Under the pieces are notes generated by a model, which did no database searches, was not told where the DNA came from, and saw only the letters and a list, made by a program, of their open reading frames with translations. Both the position numbers and the translations under genes were made by a program. From Devosia sp. Root635 (GTDB taxonomy: Bacteria > Pseudomonadota > Alphaproteobacteria > Rhizobiales > Devosiaceae), in the NCBI RefSeq assembly GCF_001427605.1, contig NZ_LMGZ01000024.1:52300-116299 (forward strand): a stretch of 64,000 nt of DNA, read 5' to 3'. Each line of letters begins with the position of its first letter. The first letter of the stretch is position 1. Shown here one piece after another: positions 25,907-33,541 of this stretch.

Positions 25907-27079
25907 TTGGCCCATGCCCTGCTCGACGACACGCTGGCGATCATGGCGAATCTCGTCGCCTTTCGCAGCGTGTCGCAAGACAGCAATCTCGAACTGATCG
26001 CCTATATCAACCAGCGGCTGGACCAGATCGGGGCGCGCACCACCCTGACGCTCGATCCCGACGGCACCAAGGCCAACCTGTTCGCGACGCTCGGCCCGCC
26101 GGACATGGATGGCGGCATCGTGCTGTCGGGACATACCGATGTGGTGCCCATCGAGGGCCAGGACTGGACCAGCGACCCGTTCCTGGCCGACCGGCGCGGC
26201 GACCGTATCTATGGTCGCGGCACCTGCGACATGAAGGGGTTCCTGGCCTGCGCCCTTGCCTTCGGGCCGCGCTTTGCCGCGGCCGATCTCAAGCGTCCCA
26301 TCCACATGGCCTTCACCTACGACGAAGAGGTGGGATGTCTCGGGGCGCAGGTGATGCTGGACCAGTTGGCCAGCGTCGGGCGGAAGCCCGCGGTCTGCAT
26401 TGTCGGGGAGCCTACCGACATGCAGATCATCGAGGGGCACAAGGGGTGCTGCGAATATACGACCAGCTTCACCGGGGCCGAGGGGCATGCCTCGCAGCCC
26501 GACCTTGGCGTGAACGCGGTCGAATATGCGGTGCGCTTCGTGACGCGGCTGCTCGAAATCGGGGAGGTGCTGAAGACGCGCGCCCCGGCGGAGTCGCGGT
26601 TCGATCCGCCGTGGTCGACCATCCAGGTCGGGCGGATGGCGGGCGGCATCGCGCGCAATGTCATTGCCGGCGCCTGTTCGGTGGATTGGGAACTGCGCCC
26701 GGTCTCGGCCGGCGACTTTGCCTATGCCCGCAGCCAGATCGAGGCCTATGTCGAAACCGACCTGCTGCCCAGGATGCGGCGTGTCTCGCCCGAGGCGGGC
26801 GTGATCACGCAGATCATCGGCGAGGTCGCTGGATTGGAGCCGATGAGCAATTCGGAAGCCGATGCGTTGGTGCGCAGCCTGACGGGTAACCGCAATCCGG
26901 CCACCTGCGTCTCCTTCGGAACCGAAGCGGGGCTGTTTCAGCAGCACGGCATTTCGACGGTTATCTGCGGCCCAGGATCCATCGCGCAGGCGCACAAGCC
27001 GGACGAATATATCGAGTTGTCGCAGATGGATGCGTGCCTCGACATGCTGGACCGGCTGGGCGGGCACCTGGCGGGCTAG
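25907..27079 (+). CDS. ArgE-type M20 deacetylase in the ectoine operon
   Basis: Zinc-dependent M20 peptidase/deacetylase of 390 residues, most like acetylornithine deacetylase ArgE. Metal and catalytic motifs in order are LSGHTDVVP, GRGTCDMKGF, the glutamate pair in YDEEVGC, VGEPTDMQ, and the C-terminal histidine in AQAHKPDEYIEL. It follows doeA by 15 bases, the position normally held by the deacetylase DoeB/EutE, which belongs to the unrelated AstE/AspA family. The inferred role is hydrolysis of N-acetyl-diaminobutyrate to diaminobutyrate and acetate. A true ArgE of arginine synthesis is the alternative, but the operon position argues against it. Confidence 0.85.
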   Translation: MAHALLDDTLAIMANLVAFRSVSQDSNLELIAYINQRLDQIGARTTLTLDPDGTKANLFATLGPPDMDGGIVLSGHTDVVPIEGQDWTSDPFLADRRGDRIYGRGTCDMKGFLACALAFGPRFAAADLKRPIHMAFTYDEEVGCLGAQVMLDQLASVGRKPAVCIVGEPTDMQIIEGHKGCCEYTTSFTGAEGHASQPDLGVNAVEYAVRFVTRLLEIGEVLKTRAPAESRFDPPWSTIQVGRMAGGIARNVIAGACSVDWELRPVSAGDFAYARSQIEAYVETDLLPRMRRVSPEAGVITQIIGEVAGLEPMSNSEADALVRSLTGNRNPATCVSFGTEAGLFQQHGISTVICGPGSIAQAHKPDEYIELSQMDACLDMLDRLGGHLAG

Positions 27080-27094
27080 CGCTGACGGCCGGGG

Positions 27095-27122
27095 CGGATC
27101 GTCTCAATAGTGAGACGATCCG
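27095..27122. promoter_or_regulatory. Perfect 28-bp palindrome, operator-like site A
   Basis: Arms CGGATCGTCTCA and its exact complement flank ATAG. The core 27101-27116 matches 14 of 16 bases of the site before pyrK (28554-28569), and the GGATC to its left is shared as well. It lies between two convergent genes, so a transcript-end hairpin is an alternative, although no T-run follows on either strand. Confidence 0.6.
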
Positions 27123-27209
27123 GACGAATGTATTCCAGCTGTTGGGCGCATGCCTGACCGGCGTAGGGGCGTGAAGCCCACGGCGCATGCGGCACGGGAC
27201 CAGGCGGGC

Positions 27210-27530
27210 TTAGCTAAGCTGTTGAGCCGTCAGGTCGAGCGTGGCGATTTCATTGAGAAAACGCAGCTGCAGATTGGCGTCCTTGTTGGCCAGGTCGCTG
27301 GCGCGCCGCAGCAGGACTGCAAATTCCTGGAGTGCGGCCGTCGCGGTGTCGACGGGAAGAGGTTCGCCGTCGTAACGATTGCTGAAGCGTTGCGCGACCA
27401 TGCCCAACAGGATGTAGAGCGAGCCGTTGGCCTGATCTTTCTGCGCCAGATAGGCAGATTTCTTCTGAAATTCGATATAGGTTCGAACCCCGCCGCTTTG
27501 GCTTTCAAGCCAGGAACACAGCTGCTCCAT
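27210..27530 (-). CDS. Small hypothetical protein
   Basis: 106 residues, not recognised. The ATG at 27530 follows GGGAGAG. The composition is helical and glutamine/leucine-rich (MEQLCSWLESQSGG, YIEFQKKSAYLAQK), with no signal peptide or membrane segment. It diverges from the XRE regulator gene across a 90-base gap that contains operator-like site C, so the two may be controlled together. Confidence 0.55.
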   Translation of the reverse strand: MEQLCSWLESQSGGVRTYIEFQKKSAYLAQKDQANGSLYILLGMVAQRFSNRYDGEPLPVDTATAALQEFAVLLRRASDLANKDANLQLRFLNEIATLDLTAQQLS

Positions 27531-27584
27531 GAACCACTCTCCCTGCTGCGTCAGCAATGGACACAAGATGATCAAAGGTCGACA

Positions 27585-27600
27585 ATATCAAAAATTAGAC
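27585..27600. promoter_or_regulatory. Operator-like site C upstream of the XRE gene
   Basis: ATATCAAAAATTAGAC agrees at 13 of 16 positions with the site before pyrK. It lies 20 bases before the XRE start codon in a locally AT-rich gap, where an autoregulatory operator would be expected. Confidence 0.5.
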
Positions 27601-27620
27601 GAAATTCCAAGGGTGGCGGA

Positions 27621-28511
27621 ATGAACATTCAGTATGAGGAGGTCGGCCAGCGCCTGCGGGCCTATCGGCTGGGCAAGGAACTGAGTGCGGAGGATGTTGC
27701 CGAGCGCCTGGGTATTTCACGGGCCGCGGTGTACCGGCTGGAAAAGGGCGAGATCGTCAAAATCCAAATTCTGGGCGCTCTCTCGACCCTGCTGGGCGTG
27801 TCGCTGCCATCGCTGCTGGGGGTGGGGGTCGAATATTACAACAACGCCATCGCCTTCTTCGAACGCATGCGGCAGCTCGAGGAGAACGCGGTGCAGGTGC
27901 TGGGCAATTTCTCGCCGGTGTCGTCGCTGCTGCTGTCCGAGGACTATATGGCGCATTTGCGCACCATGCTGGTCGAGGCCATTCCCGACGGGGCGCCGGA
28001 CCGGGCCCGGCAGGTGGATTTCGTCGGCAAGATCATCGACCTGCTGGAGGAGCGCCGCTCCACCGCGACGCGTCGTGGCGTGCCGGTAGTGAGTATCGTG
28101 GGGTCGCAGGACCTGGAGCGATTTCTGCGACTCGGGCTGATCGGCCGGTTCGACCTGCCGCCGGACGTGCAGCGGGAGCGGCGGGCGGCCGCCCGGCGGG
28201 AACTGGAAATGCTGTACCAGACCATGCTGCGCCAGCCCATCGGCGTGCAGGTCGGCATCGTCGACGGGCAGCCGCCGACCCAGACCTTCCAGGTCTATGA
28301 CCGGCAGGACACTTCGGCGGTCACCCTTAGTCCCTATCGCCTGGGCGACCAGCCCAATGTGTCCTCGGGCATAGCGCTGGTCACATCGGCCCCGGAGGCC
28401 GTGAGCTATTTCAAGGACACCCTGACGCAGCAGTGGGAGACGGCGCATAAGGGGTCGGATGGCGCCCAGATGCTGCGCAATATCCTGGACAGCACGGTCG
28501 AGCCGGGCTGA
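27621..28511 (+). CDS. XRE-family regulator of the pyrimidine island
   Basis: 296 residues. Residues ~8-65 are a Cro/CI-type helix-turn-helix: LRAYRLGKELSAEDVAERLGISRAAVYRLEKGEIVK. The remaining ~230 residues are a conserved-looking sensory part that I cannot assign to a named ligand domain; it holds no obvious enzyme motif. The ATG follows AAGGGTGGCGGA. It stands directly upstream of pyrK in the same direction, and similar palindromes occur before this gene, before pyrK and before the TRAP operon. I infer that it is the local regulator, sensing a pyrimidine intermediate. Confidence 0.8.
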   Translation: MNIQYEEVGQRLRAYRLGKELSAEDVAERLGISRAAVYRLEKGEIVKIQILGALSTLLGVSLPSLLGVGVEYYNNAIAFFERMRQLEENAVQVLGNFSPVSSLLLSEDYMAHLRTMLVEAIPDGAPDRARQVDFVGKIIDLLEERRSTATRRGVPVVSIVGSQDLERFLRLGLIGRFDLPPDVQRERRAAARRELEMLYQTMLRQPIGVQVGIVDGQPPTQTFQVYDRQDTSAVTLSPYRLGDQPNVSSGIALVTSAPEAVSYFKDTLTQQWETAHKGSDGAQMLRNILDSTVEPG

Positions 28512-28526
28512 CAAACGCCAGGCGGA

Positions 28527-28569
28527 TTGACAAAGGTCTTGCCTTCTGGGATCGTCTCAAAAATGAGAC
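28527..28569 (+). promoter_or_regulatory. pyrK promoter region with operator-like site B
   Basis: TTGACA at 28527-28532 is a perfect -35. The expected -10 zone (about 28549-28556) is poor in consensus and runs into GTCTCA-AAAA-TGAGAC (28554-28569), a perfect palindrome. This arrangement suits an operator overlapping the transcription start. It makes the in-frame ATG at 28563 an unlikely translation start. Confidence 0.6.
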
Positions 28570-28577
28570 AGATTGCG

Positions 28578-29435
28578 ATGACTGCGGCCGGAGCAATGGC
28601 CGCCAATACTGCCGGCAGCGTCCTGAGGCTTCCCGGCAGCGGCGTGGACGATGTTCGTGCGCAGGTCCTCTCCAACGAGAGGGTCAACGATACCTACAAC
28701 CTGCTGGTGGTCGCAGCGCCGGGGCCAGCCAGCCGTGCCGTGGCCGGACAATTCTTTCACCTGCAATGCCCGACGACCGACAGGGATGCGCCCTATCTGC
28801 GGCGGCCGATGAGCACCTATCGCGCCGAACCGCAGAGCGGCGTCGTCGAGTTCCTCTACAAGGTCAATGGGGCCGGTACGCGCGGTCTCGCCAGCCTGGA
28901 GGCCGGGGATTATCTCTCGATGCTGGGGCCGCTTGGCGTCGGCTTCGCGCTGGAGCCGGACTGGCGCCATATCGTGGTGCTGGGGCGCGGCGTGGGCCTG
29001 GCGACCCTGGCGCCGCTGGCCGAAATGGCGGCCGCGCGGAATATCGGCGTTACCGCCGTGATCAGCGCGCGCGACCAGGACCAGGTGTTGTCGGTGCCGC
29101 GTTTCGCGGATATCGGCGCACATGTCGAGATCGTGCTGGACAGCGATGGCAGCAGCAGCGTCGACAATGTCGAGCGCCTGCTGCGGCGCTGCCATGCGGA
29201 GGGTCATGCCGACGCTTTCTTTACCTGCGGCTCCAACCGGCTGATGCTGCTGATGCAGCGCCTCGGCGACGAGCTGGGTATTGCCGGGCAGGTGGCCATG
29301 GAGCAGCAGATGGCCTGTGGCCTGGGCATGTGCCATTGCTGTGTCCGCGACTTCCGGGTGGCGGGTGAAACGGTGAGCCGGCGCGTCTGCTGGGACGGGC
29401 CGGTCTTCGCATTGGCCGAGGCCACGTCATGGTAG
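28578..29435 (+). CDS. pyrK: Dihydroorotate dehydrogenase electron-transfer subunit PyrK-like
   Basis: About 285 residues, ferredoxin-reductase fold. The FAD site is APYLRRPMSTYRAE, followed by KVNGAGTRGLASLEAGDYLSMLGPLGVGF. The NAD-binding region starts IVVLGRGVGLATL. The C-terminal [2Fe-2S] cluster uses the cysteines of MACGLGMCHCCV and RRVCWDGPVF, the PyrK pattern. PyrK passes electrons between the FMN of PyrD and NAD(H) in class 1B enzymes. The start is uncertain: ATG codons at 28563, 28578 and 28596 are in frame and none has a strong ribosome site. It overlaps pyrD by seven bases. Confidence 0.85.
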   Translation: MTAAGAMAANTAGSVLRLPGSGVDDVRAQVLSNERVNDTYNLLVVAAPGPASRAVAGQFFHLQCPTTDRDAPYLRRPMSTYRAEPQSGVVEFLYKVNGAGTRGLASLEAGDYLSMLGPLGVGFALEPDWRHIVVLGRGVGLATLAPLAEMAAARNIGVTAVISARDQDQVLSVPRFADIGAHVEIVLDSDGSSSVDNVERLLRRCHAEGHADAFFTCGSNRLMLLMQRLGDELGIAGQVAMEQQMACGLGMCHCCVRDFRVAGETVSRRVCWDGPVFALAEATSW

Positions 29436-30367
29436 ATATGGGCGTGCAGATCGGCGGGCTGGCGCTGGCCAATCCGGTGATGCCGGCTTCGGGCACGTTT
29501 GCCGAGGGGCTGGCGGATGTGGTGGATTTCAACCGGCTGGGGGCGATGGTGACCAAGACCATCACGGCCGAGCTGCGCAGCGGCAACCGGGTGCCACGCG
29601 TCGCCGAGATCAGCAATGGGCTGCTCAACTCCATCGGCATTCCCTCCAAGGGGCTGGACTATTTCCTTAGCGAAACGCTGCCATTCTATCGGCAATTCGA
29701 GAGCCCGTTGGTGGTGTCGATTTCGGCACCGACGGCTGATGCCTTTGCCGAACTGGCCGGCCGGCTCCAATTGCCGGGAATAGCGGCGATCGAGGCCAAT
29801 ATCTCCTGTCCCAATATCGAGGAGGACGGGCATGCCTTCGCCATGTCGGCATCCTCGACGAGCCAGGTGATGCGCAAGCTGCGCGCGGCGAGCAGCCTGC
29901 CGCTCTGGGCCAAGCTGACGCCCAATACCGGCGACGTGGTAGCGGTGGCGCGGGCGGCCGAGGATGCCGGCGCCGATGCGCTGGTCGTGGCCAATACGAT
30001 CCTGGCCATGTCGATCGATACCGAAACGCGGCGGCCGACGCTGGGCAATATCATGGGCGGATTGTCGGGACCGGCGGTCAAGCCGATCATTGTCCGCATG
30101 ACCTATCAATGCGCCCGCGCCGTCACGATTCCGGTCATCGGCTGCGGCGGGATCGCAGACGCGAATGACGCGGTGGAATTCATGCTGGCGGGTGCCAGCG
30201 CGGTGCAGGTGGGCACGGCGACCTTCGTGCAGCCACATGCCATGACCCAGGTGATCGACGGCCTGGCGGCCTATTGCGCGCGAAAGGGGGTCGACCGCGT
30301 CGCCGACCTGACCGGCGCCGTCAGCGATGCGGGGCTGCGGCTCGGCGATAGCGAAATCCTGCCATGA
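29429..30367 (+). CDS. pyrD: Dihydroorotate dehydrogenase, class 1B catalytic subunit PyrD
   Basis: FMN-dependent TIM-barrel enzyme of 312 residues. The class 1 active-site base is Cys127 in EANISCPNIEEDG, where class 2 enzymes have serine. Other blocks are NPVMPASGTFAEG, ISNGLLNSIGIPSKG, WAKLTPNTGDVV, and the phosphate loop GCGGIADANDAVEFMLAGASAVQVGTA. With PyrK it would exchange electrons with NAD rather than quinone, allowing reduction of orotate as well as oxidation of dihydroorotate. Most Hyphomicrobiales rely on the class 2 quinone enzyme. The gene overlaps its neighbours on both sides. Confidence 0.9.
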   Translation: MVDMGVQIGGLALANPVMPASGTFAEGLADVVDFNRLGAMVTKTITAELRSGNRVPRVAEISNGLLNSIGIPSKGLDYFLSETLPFYRQFESPLVVSISAPTADAFAELAGRLQLPGIAAIEANISCPNIEEDGHAFAMSASSTSQVMRKLRAASSLPLWAKLTPNTGDVVAVARAAEDAGADALVVANTILAMSIDTETRRPTLGNIMGGLSGPAVKPIIVRMTYQCARAVTIPVIGCGGIADANDAVEFMLAGASAVQVGTATFVQPHAMTQVIDGLAAYCARKGVDRVADLTGAVSDAGLRLGDSEILP

Positions 30368-31629
30368 CAGCGGCTCCGGTACTCGACAGCGAAGCGCTGG
30401 CCACGCAGCTTTTCGACCGCCTGGCGGCCGTCACCGGCGATGGCGTCGGCATTACGCGAGAATGCTATGGCGAAGGCGAGGATGCGGCTTTGGCCATTTT
30501 CCGGGAGGCGGCCGAAGACCTGGGGCTGGTGGTGGAGGCGGACAGTGTCGCCAACCTGATCGTGCGGCTGCCCGAGGATGATGGCACGGTGCCGGCCCAC
30601 TATATCGGCAGCCATGCCGACTCGGTACCGCAGGGTGGCAATTTCGACGGGGCGGCGGGGATCATTGCCGGGCTGCTGTGCCTGGCGCGCATCCGCCAAT
30701 CGGGCCGGACACTGACCCAGCCGGTGCGCGTCATCATGCTGCGCGGCGAGGAGAGCGCGTTTTACGGGCGGGCCAATATCGGTTCGCGCGTGCTGTTCGG
30801 GCTGCTCGATCCGTCGGATCTTGAGGCGCGCTCGCGCGGCAAGGGCCGCACGCTGGGCGAGGCGATGGAAGCCACGGGCATCGACCTTGGGCCGATCCGC
30901 GAGGGGGAAGTGCTGTTCGATGCCAAGGGGGCGCTGAGCTATCTTGAACTGCATATCGAGCAGGGACCGGTGATGGTGGCGCGGGACCTGCCGACCAGCG
31001 TGGTGAGCGGGATTCGCGGCAATATCCGGCATCGCAAGGTGGTGTGCCGGGGCGAAGCAGGCCATTCGGGCGCCATTCCGCGCTGGCTGCGCAAGGATCC
31101 AGTATTCGCCTTTGCCGAACTGATCGGCCGGCTGGACGAGCATTGGCGCACGCTGCTGGAGCGCGGGCTGGACCTGGTCGTCACCAGCGGGGTGGTCAGC
31201 ACCGACGCGGCCGACCATGCCATCAGCCGGATTCCGGGCGAGATCGGCTTCAGCTTCGAAATTCGCAGCCAGAGCCGGGACACGTTGGAGGCGTTCTATG
31301 AACTGTTCCGCAGCGAGTGCCGCGCCGTGGCGGCGCAGAGGGGCGTGCGGTTTGAGTTCGACGAGCGGGTGGTCGCCGAACCGGCGCGGATGGATGACGG
31401 GATCATCGCCCGGCTGAGCGAGATGACCGAGCGCTGCGGGCTGCCGCTGGAGGTGCTGCCCAGCGGCGCGGGACACGATGCAGCGGTATTCGCCAATGCC
31501 GGGGTGCCGTCGGGCATGATTTTCGTGCGTAATCGCAACGGATCGCATAATCCTGATGAAGCCATGGAAATTGCCGACTTCCTCAAGGGAGTCGATGTGC
31601 TGCATGGGCTGGTTACCGCTGGAAACTGA
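30364..31629 (+). CDS. M20 N-carbamoyl-L-amino-acid hydrolase family protein
   Basis: 421 residues, M20 amidohydrolase of the HyuC/AllC (hydantoinase/carbamoylase) family. Metal motifs in order are IGSHADSVPQGGNFDGAAG, LRGEESAFYG, LELHIEQGPVM, EAGHSGAIP, SGAGHDAAVF and SHNPDEAMEI. Family members cleave N-carbamoyl amino acids, beta-ureidopropionate or allantoate. Here it lies between pyrD (4-base overlap) and pyrC (1-base gap), so N-carbamoyl-L-aspartate (ureidosuccinate) is the obvious candidate substrate, giving aspartate, CO2 and ammonia. The loop after the catalytic glutamate (EESAFYG rather than EEGxRFG) is atypical. Confidence 0.82.
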   Translation: MTAAPVLDSEALATQLFDRLAAVTGDGVGITRECYGEGEDAALAIFREAAEDLGLVVEADSVANLIVRLPEDDGTVPAHYIGSHADSVPQGGNFDGAAGIIAGLLCLARIRQSGRTLTQPVRVIMLRGEESAFYGRANIGSRVLFGLLDPSDLEARSRGKGRTLGEAMEATGIDLGPIREGEVLFDAKGALSYLELHIEQGPVMVARDLPTSVVSGIRGNIRHRKVVCRGEAGHSGAIPRWLRKDPVFAFAELIGRLDEHWRTLLERGLDLVVTSGVVSTDAADHAISRIPGEIGFSFEIRSQSRDTLEAFYELFRSECRAVAAQRGVRFEFDERVVAEPARMDDGIIARLSEMTERCGLPLEVLPSGAGHDAAVFANAGVPSGMIFVRNRNGSHNPDEAMEIADFLKGVDVLHGLVTAGN

Positions 31630-31630
31630 C

Positions 31631-32671
31631 ATGACCTCACTTACGATCCGCCGCCCCGTCGACCTGCATGTGCATTTTCGCGACGGGGCCGTGCTGCGGC
31701 AGGTGGTGCCCTATACGGCGCGGCAGTTTGCCCGGGCCATCGTCATGCCCAACCTGGTGCCACCGGTCACCACGGCGAAAATGGCCGCGGACTATCGCAG
31801 CCGCATCCTGGCGGCGGTGCCGGAGGGGCAGGATTTCGTGCCGATGATGACCTGCTACTTGACCGACCATACCGATCCTGCCGATCTGGTGGCCGGATAT
31901 CGGGACGGCATCTTCGTGGCGGCAAAGCTCTATCCGGCACATGCCACGACCAATGCGCAGCACGGGGTCAGTTCGATCGACAGGCTCGACCCGGTCTTCG
32001 CGGCGATGAGCGAGCATGGCATCCCGCTGCTGACGCATGGCGAGCTGGTGGGGCCGCATGTGGATATCTTCGACCGCGAAAAGCTGTTCATCGACCAGGT
32101 GCTGATCCCGGTGCTGGAGCGGTTTCCACAATTGCGGCTGGTGATGGAGCACATCACCACCCAGGAGGGCGCCGAATTCGTTGCCAGCCGTGGCGCCAAT
32201 GTCGCGGCAACGATCACGCCTCAGCATCTGCTCTACAACCGCAATGCGCTGTTCGAGGGTGGGTTGCGGCCGCATCTTTATTGCCTGCCGGTGCTGAAGC
32301 GGGCGCGCCACCAGGTGGCTTTGCGCGCGGCGGCGACCAGCGGGTCGGCGCATTATTTCCTCGGTACGGACACGGCGCCGCATGTGAAACGGCTGAAGGA
32401 AGCCGATTGCGGCTGCGCGGGCGTGTTCAGCGCGCCGGTGGCGGTGGAAGCCTATCTGAAGGTGTTCGACGAGGATGGTGCGCTCGACCGCTTCGAGGCT
32501 TTCGCCTCGCTCAACGGCCCGGCCTTCTATGGTTTCGCTCCGAGCGAGACCCGCGTGACGTATAGCAAGGCGCCGCATGTGGTCGAGGCGTCCATTGCTG
32601 TCGAAAACGACGAAATAATCCCGCTCTTCGGCGGCACTTCCGTTGACTGGACTTTGCAGCAGCAGCTATAG
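31631..32671 (+). CDS. pyrC: Dihydroorotase PyrC (type II)
   Basis: 346 residues, the length of E. coli-type homodimeric dihydroorotase. The metal centre comprises VDLHVHFRDG, the carbamylated lysine in VAAKLYPAHATTN, the histidines in LTHGE and MEHITTQEGA, and the catalytic aspartate in FLGTDTAPHVK. It interconverts N-carbamoyl-aspartate and dihydroorotate, so it serves synthesis or breakdown depending on flux. The ATG lies one base after the hydrolase stop. PyrC-PyrE adjacency also occurs in other rhizobia. Confidence 0.93.
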   Translation: MTSLTIRRPVDLHVHFRDGAVLRQVVPYTARQFARAIVMPNLVPPVTTAKMAADYRSRILAAVPEGQDFVPMMTCYLTDHTDPADLVAGYRDGIFVAAKLYPAHATTNAQHGVSSIDRLDPVFAAMSEHGIPLLTHGELVGPHVDIFDREKLFIDQVLIPVLERFPQLRLVMEHITTQEGAEFVASRGANVAATITPQHLLYNRNALFEGGLRPHLYCLPVLKRARHQVALRAAATSGSAHYFLGTDTAPHVKRLKEADCGCAGVFSAPVAVEAYLKVFDEDGALDRFEAFASLNGPAFYGFAPSETRVTYSKAPHVVEASIAVENDEIIPLFGGTSVDWTLQQQL

Positions 32672-32776
32672 CGAGGCGGTTGCACTCAAACTCGAACCAG
32701 TTGCACCGCGGCGTTAGCGTCCGACGGCTGGTCCTTGGCGCGACCTGTTGTGGCCCCCATGATGAGGATACCTACA

Positions 32777-33484
32777 GTGAGCACATTACGCCTGAGCGGA
32801 GAGAAGAAGGCAATCGCGCGCCAGACCGCCCGCATGATGCTGGAAATCAACGCGGTTCATTTCAACGCGAGCCAGCCATTCGTTTTCACCTCCGGCTGGG
32901 CGAGCCCGGTCTATGTCGACTGCCGCAAGCTGATTTCCTATCCCCGGCTGCGGTCGGCCCTGATGGACATGGCGGCCCAGACCATCACGGCGGAAATCGG
33001 CTTCGAATCGATCGACGTGATTACCGGTGGCGAGACAGCCGGCATTCCCTTCGCGGCCTGGATCGCCGACAAGCTGATGCTGCCGATGCAGTATGTGCGC
33101 AAGAAGGCCAAGGGCTTCGGCCGCAATGCCCAGATTGAAGGCGAAGTGGTGGCCGATGCGCGCACGCTGCTGGTCGAGGACCTGGCGACGGACGGCCGGT
33201 CCAAGGTGATGTTCGCCGATGCGCTGCGGCGGGCAGGTGCCAAGGTCGATCACTGCTTCGTGGTGTTCTACTACGACATCTTTCCCAATAGTGCCGAGCT
33301 GATGAAGGAGCTCGGCGTCGAGCTGCACTACCTGGCGACCTGGTGGGATGTGCTGGAAGTGGCGCGCGAGATGCAGCACTTCGACAAGAATACGCTCGAT
33401 GAAGTCGAGAGCTTCCTGAACAATCCAGCGGCCTGGTCGTCGGCCCATGGCGGGATCGCCGAATTCGCGCCGACCGCTTCCTGA
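32777..33484 (+). CDS. pyrE: Orotate phosphoribosyltransferase PyrE
   Basis: Transfers phosphoribose from PRPP to orotate, giving OMP. It has about 235 residues and the alphaproteobacterial form: [55 protein letters not shown], and the PRPP loop [15 protein letters not shown]. The GTG at 32777 has GAGGA at a good distance; ATGs at 32759 and 32762 would add five or six residues but lack a ribosome site. A 105-base gap after pyrC may hold an extra promoter. An intrinsic terminator follows. Confidence 0.92.
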   Translation: MSTLRLSGEKKAIARQTARMMLEINAVHFNASQPFVFTSGWASPVYVDCRKLISYPRLRSALMDMAAQTITAEIGFESIDVITGGETAGIPFAAWIADKLMLPMQYVRKKAKGFGRNAQIEGEVVADARTLLVEDLATDGRSKVMFADALRRAGAKVDHCFVVFYYDIFPNSAELMKELGVELHYLATWWDVLEVAREMQHFDKNTLDEVESFLNNPAAWSSAHGGIAEFAPTAS

Positions 33485-33501
33485 GACGGGGGCACAGGCA
33501 A

Positions 33502-33530
33502 AGAGGCGGCCCAGCGGCCGCCTCTTTTTT
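33502..33530 (+). terminator. Intrinsic terminator after pyrE
   Basis: AGAGGCGGCC (33502-33511) pairs perfectly with GGCCGCCTCT (33516-33525) around CAGC, followed by a T-run to 33530. It ends the plus-strand pyrimidine operon, directly before the convergent TRAP genes. Confidence 0.92.
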
Positions 33531-33541
33531 GTCTGGTTCGG

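Noticed and set aside
24902..27067. A 721-codon minus-strand frame
   Set aside because: Antisense to doeA and the ArgE-type gene, both of which have intact catalytic motifs; its composition is that of a shadow frame.
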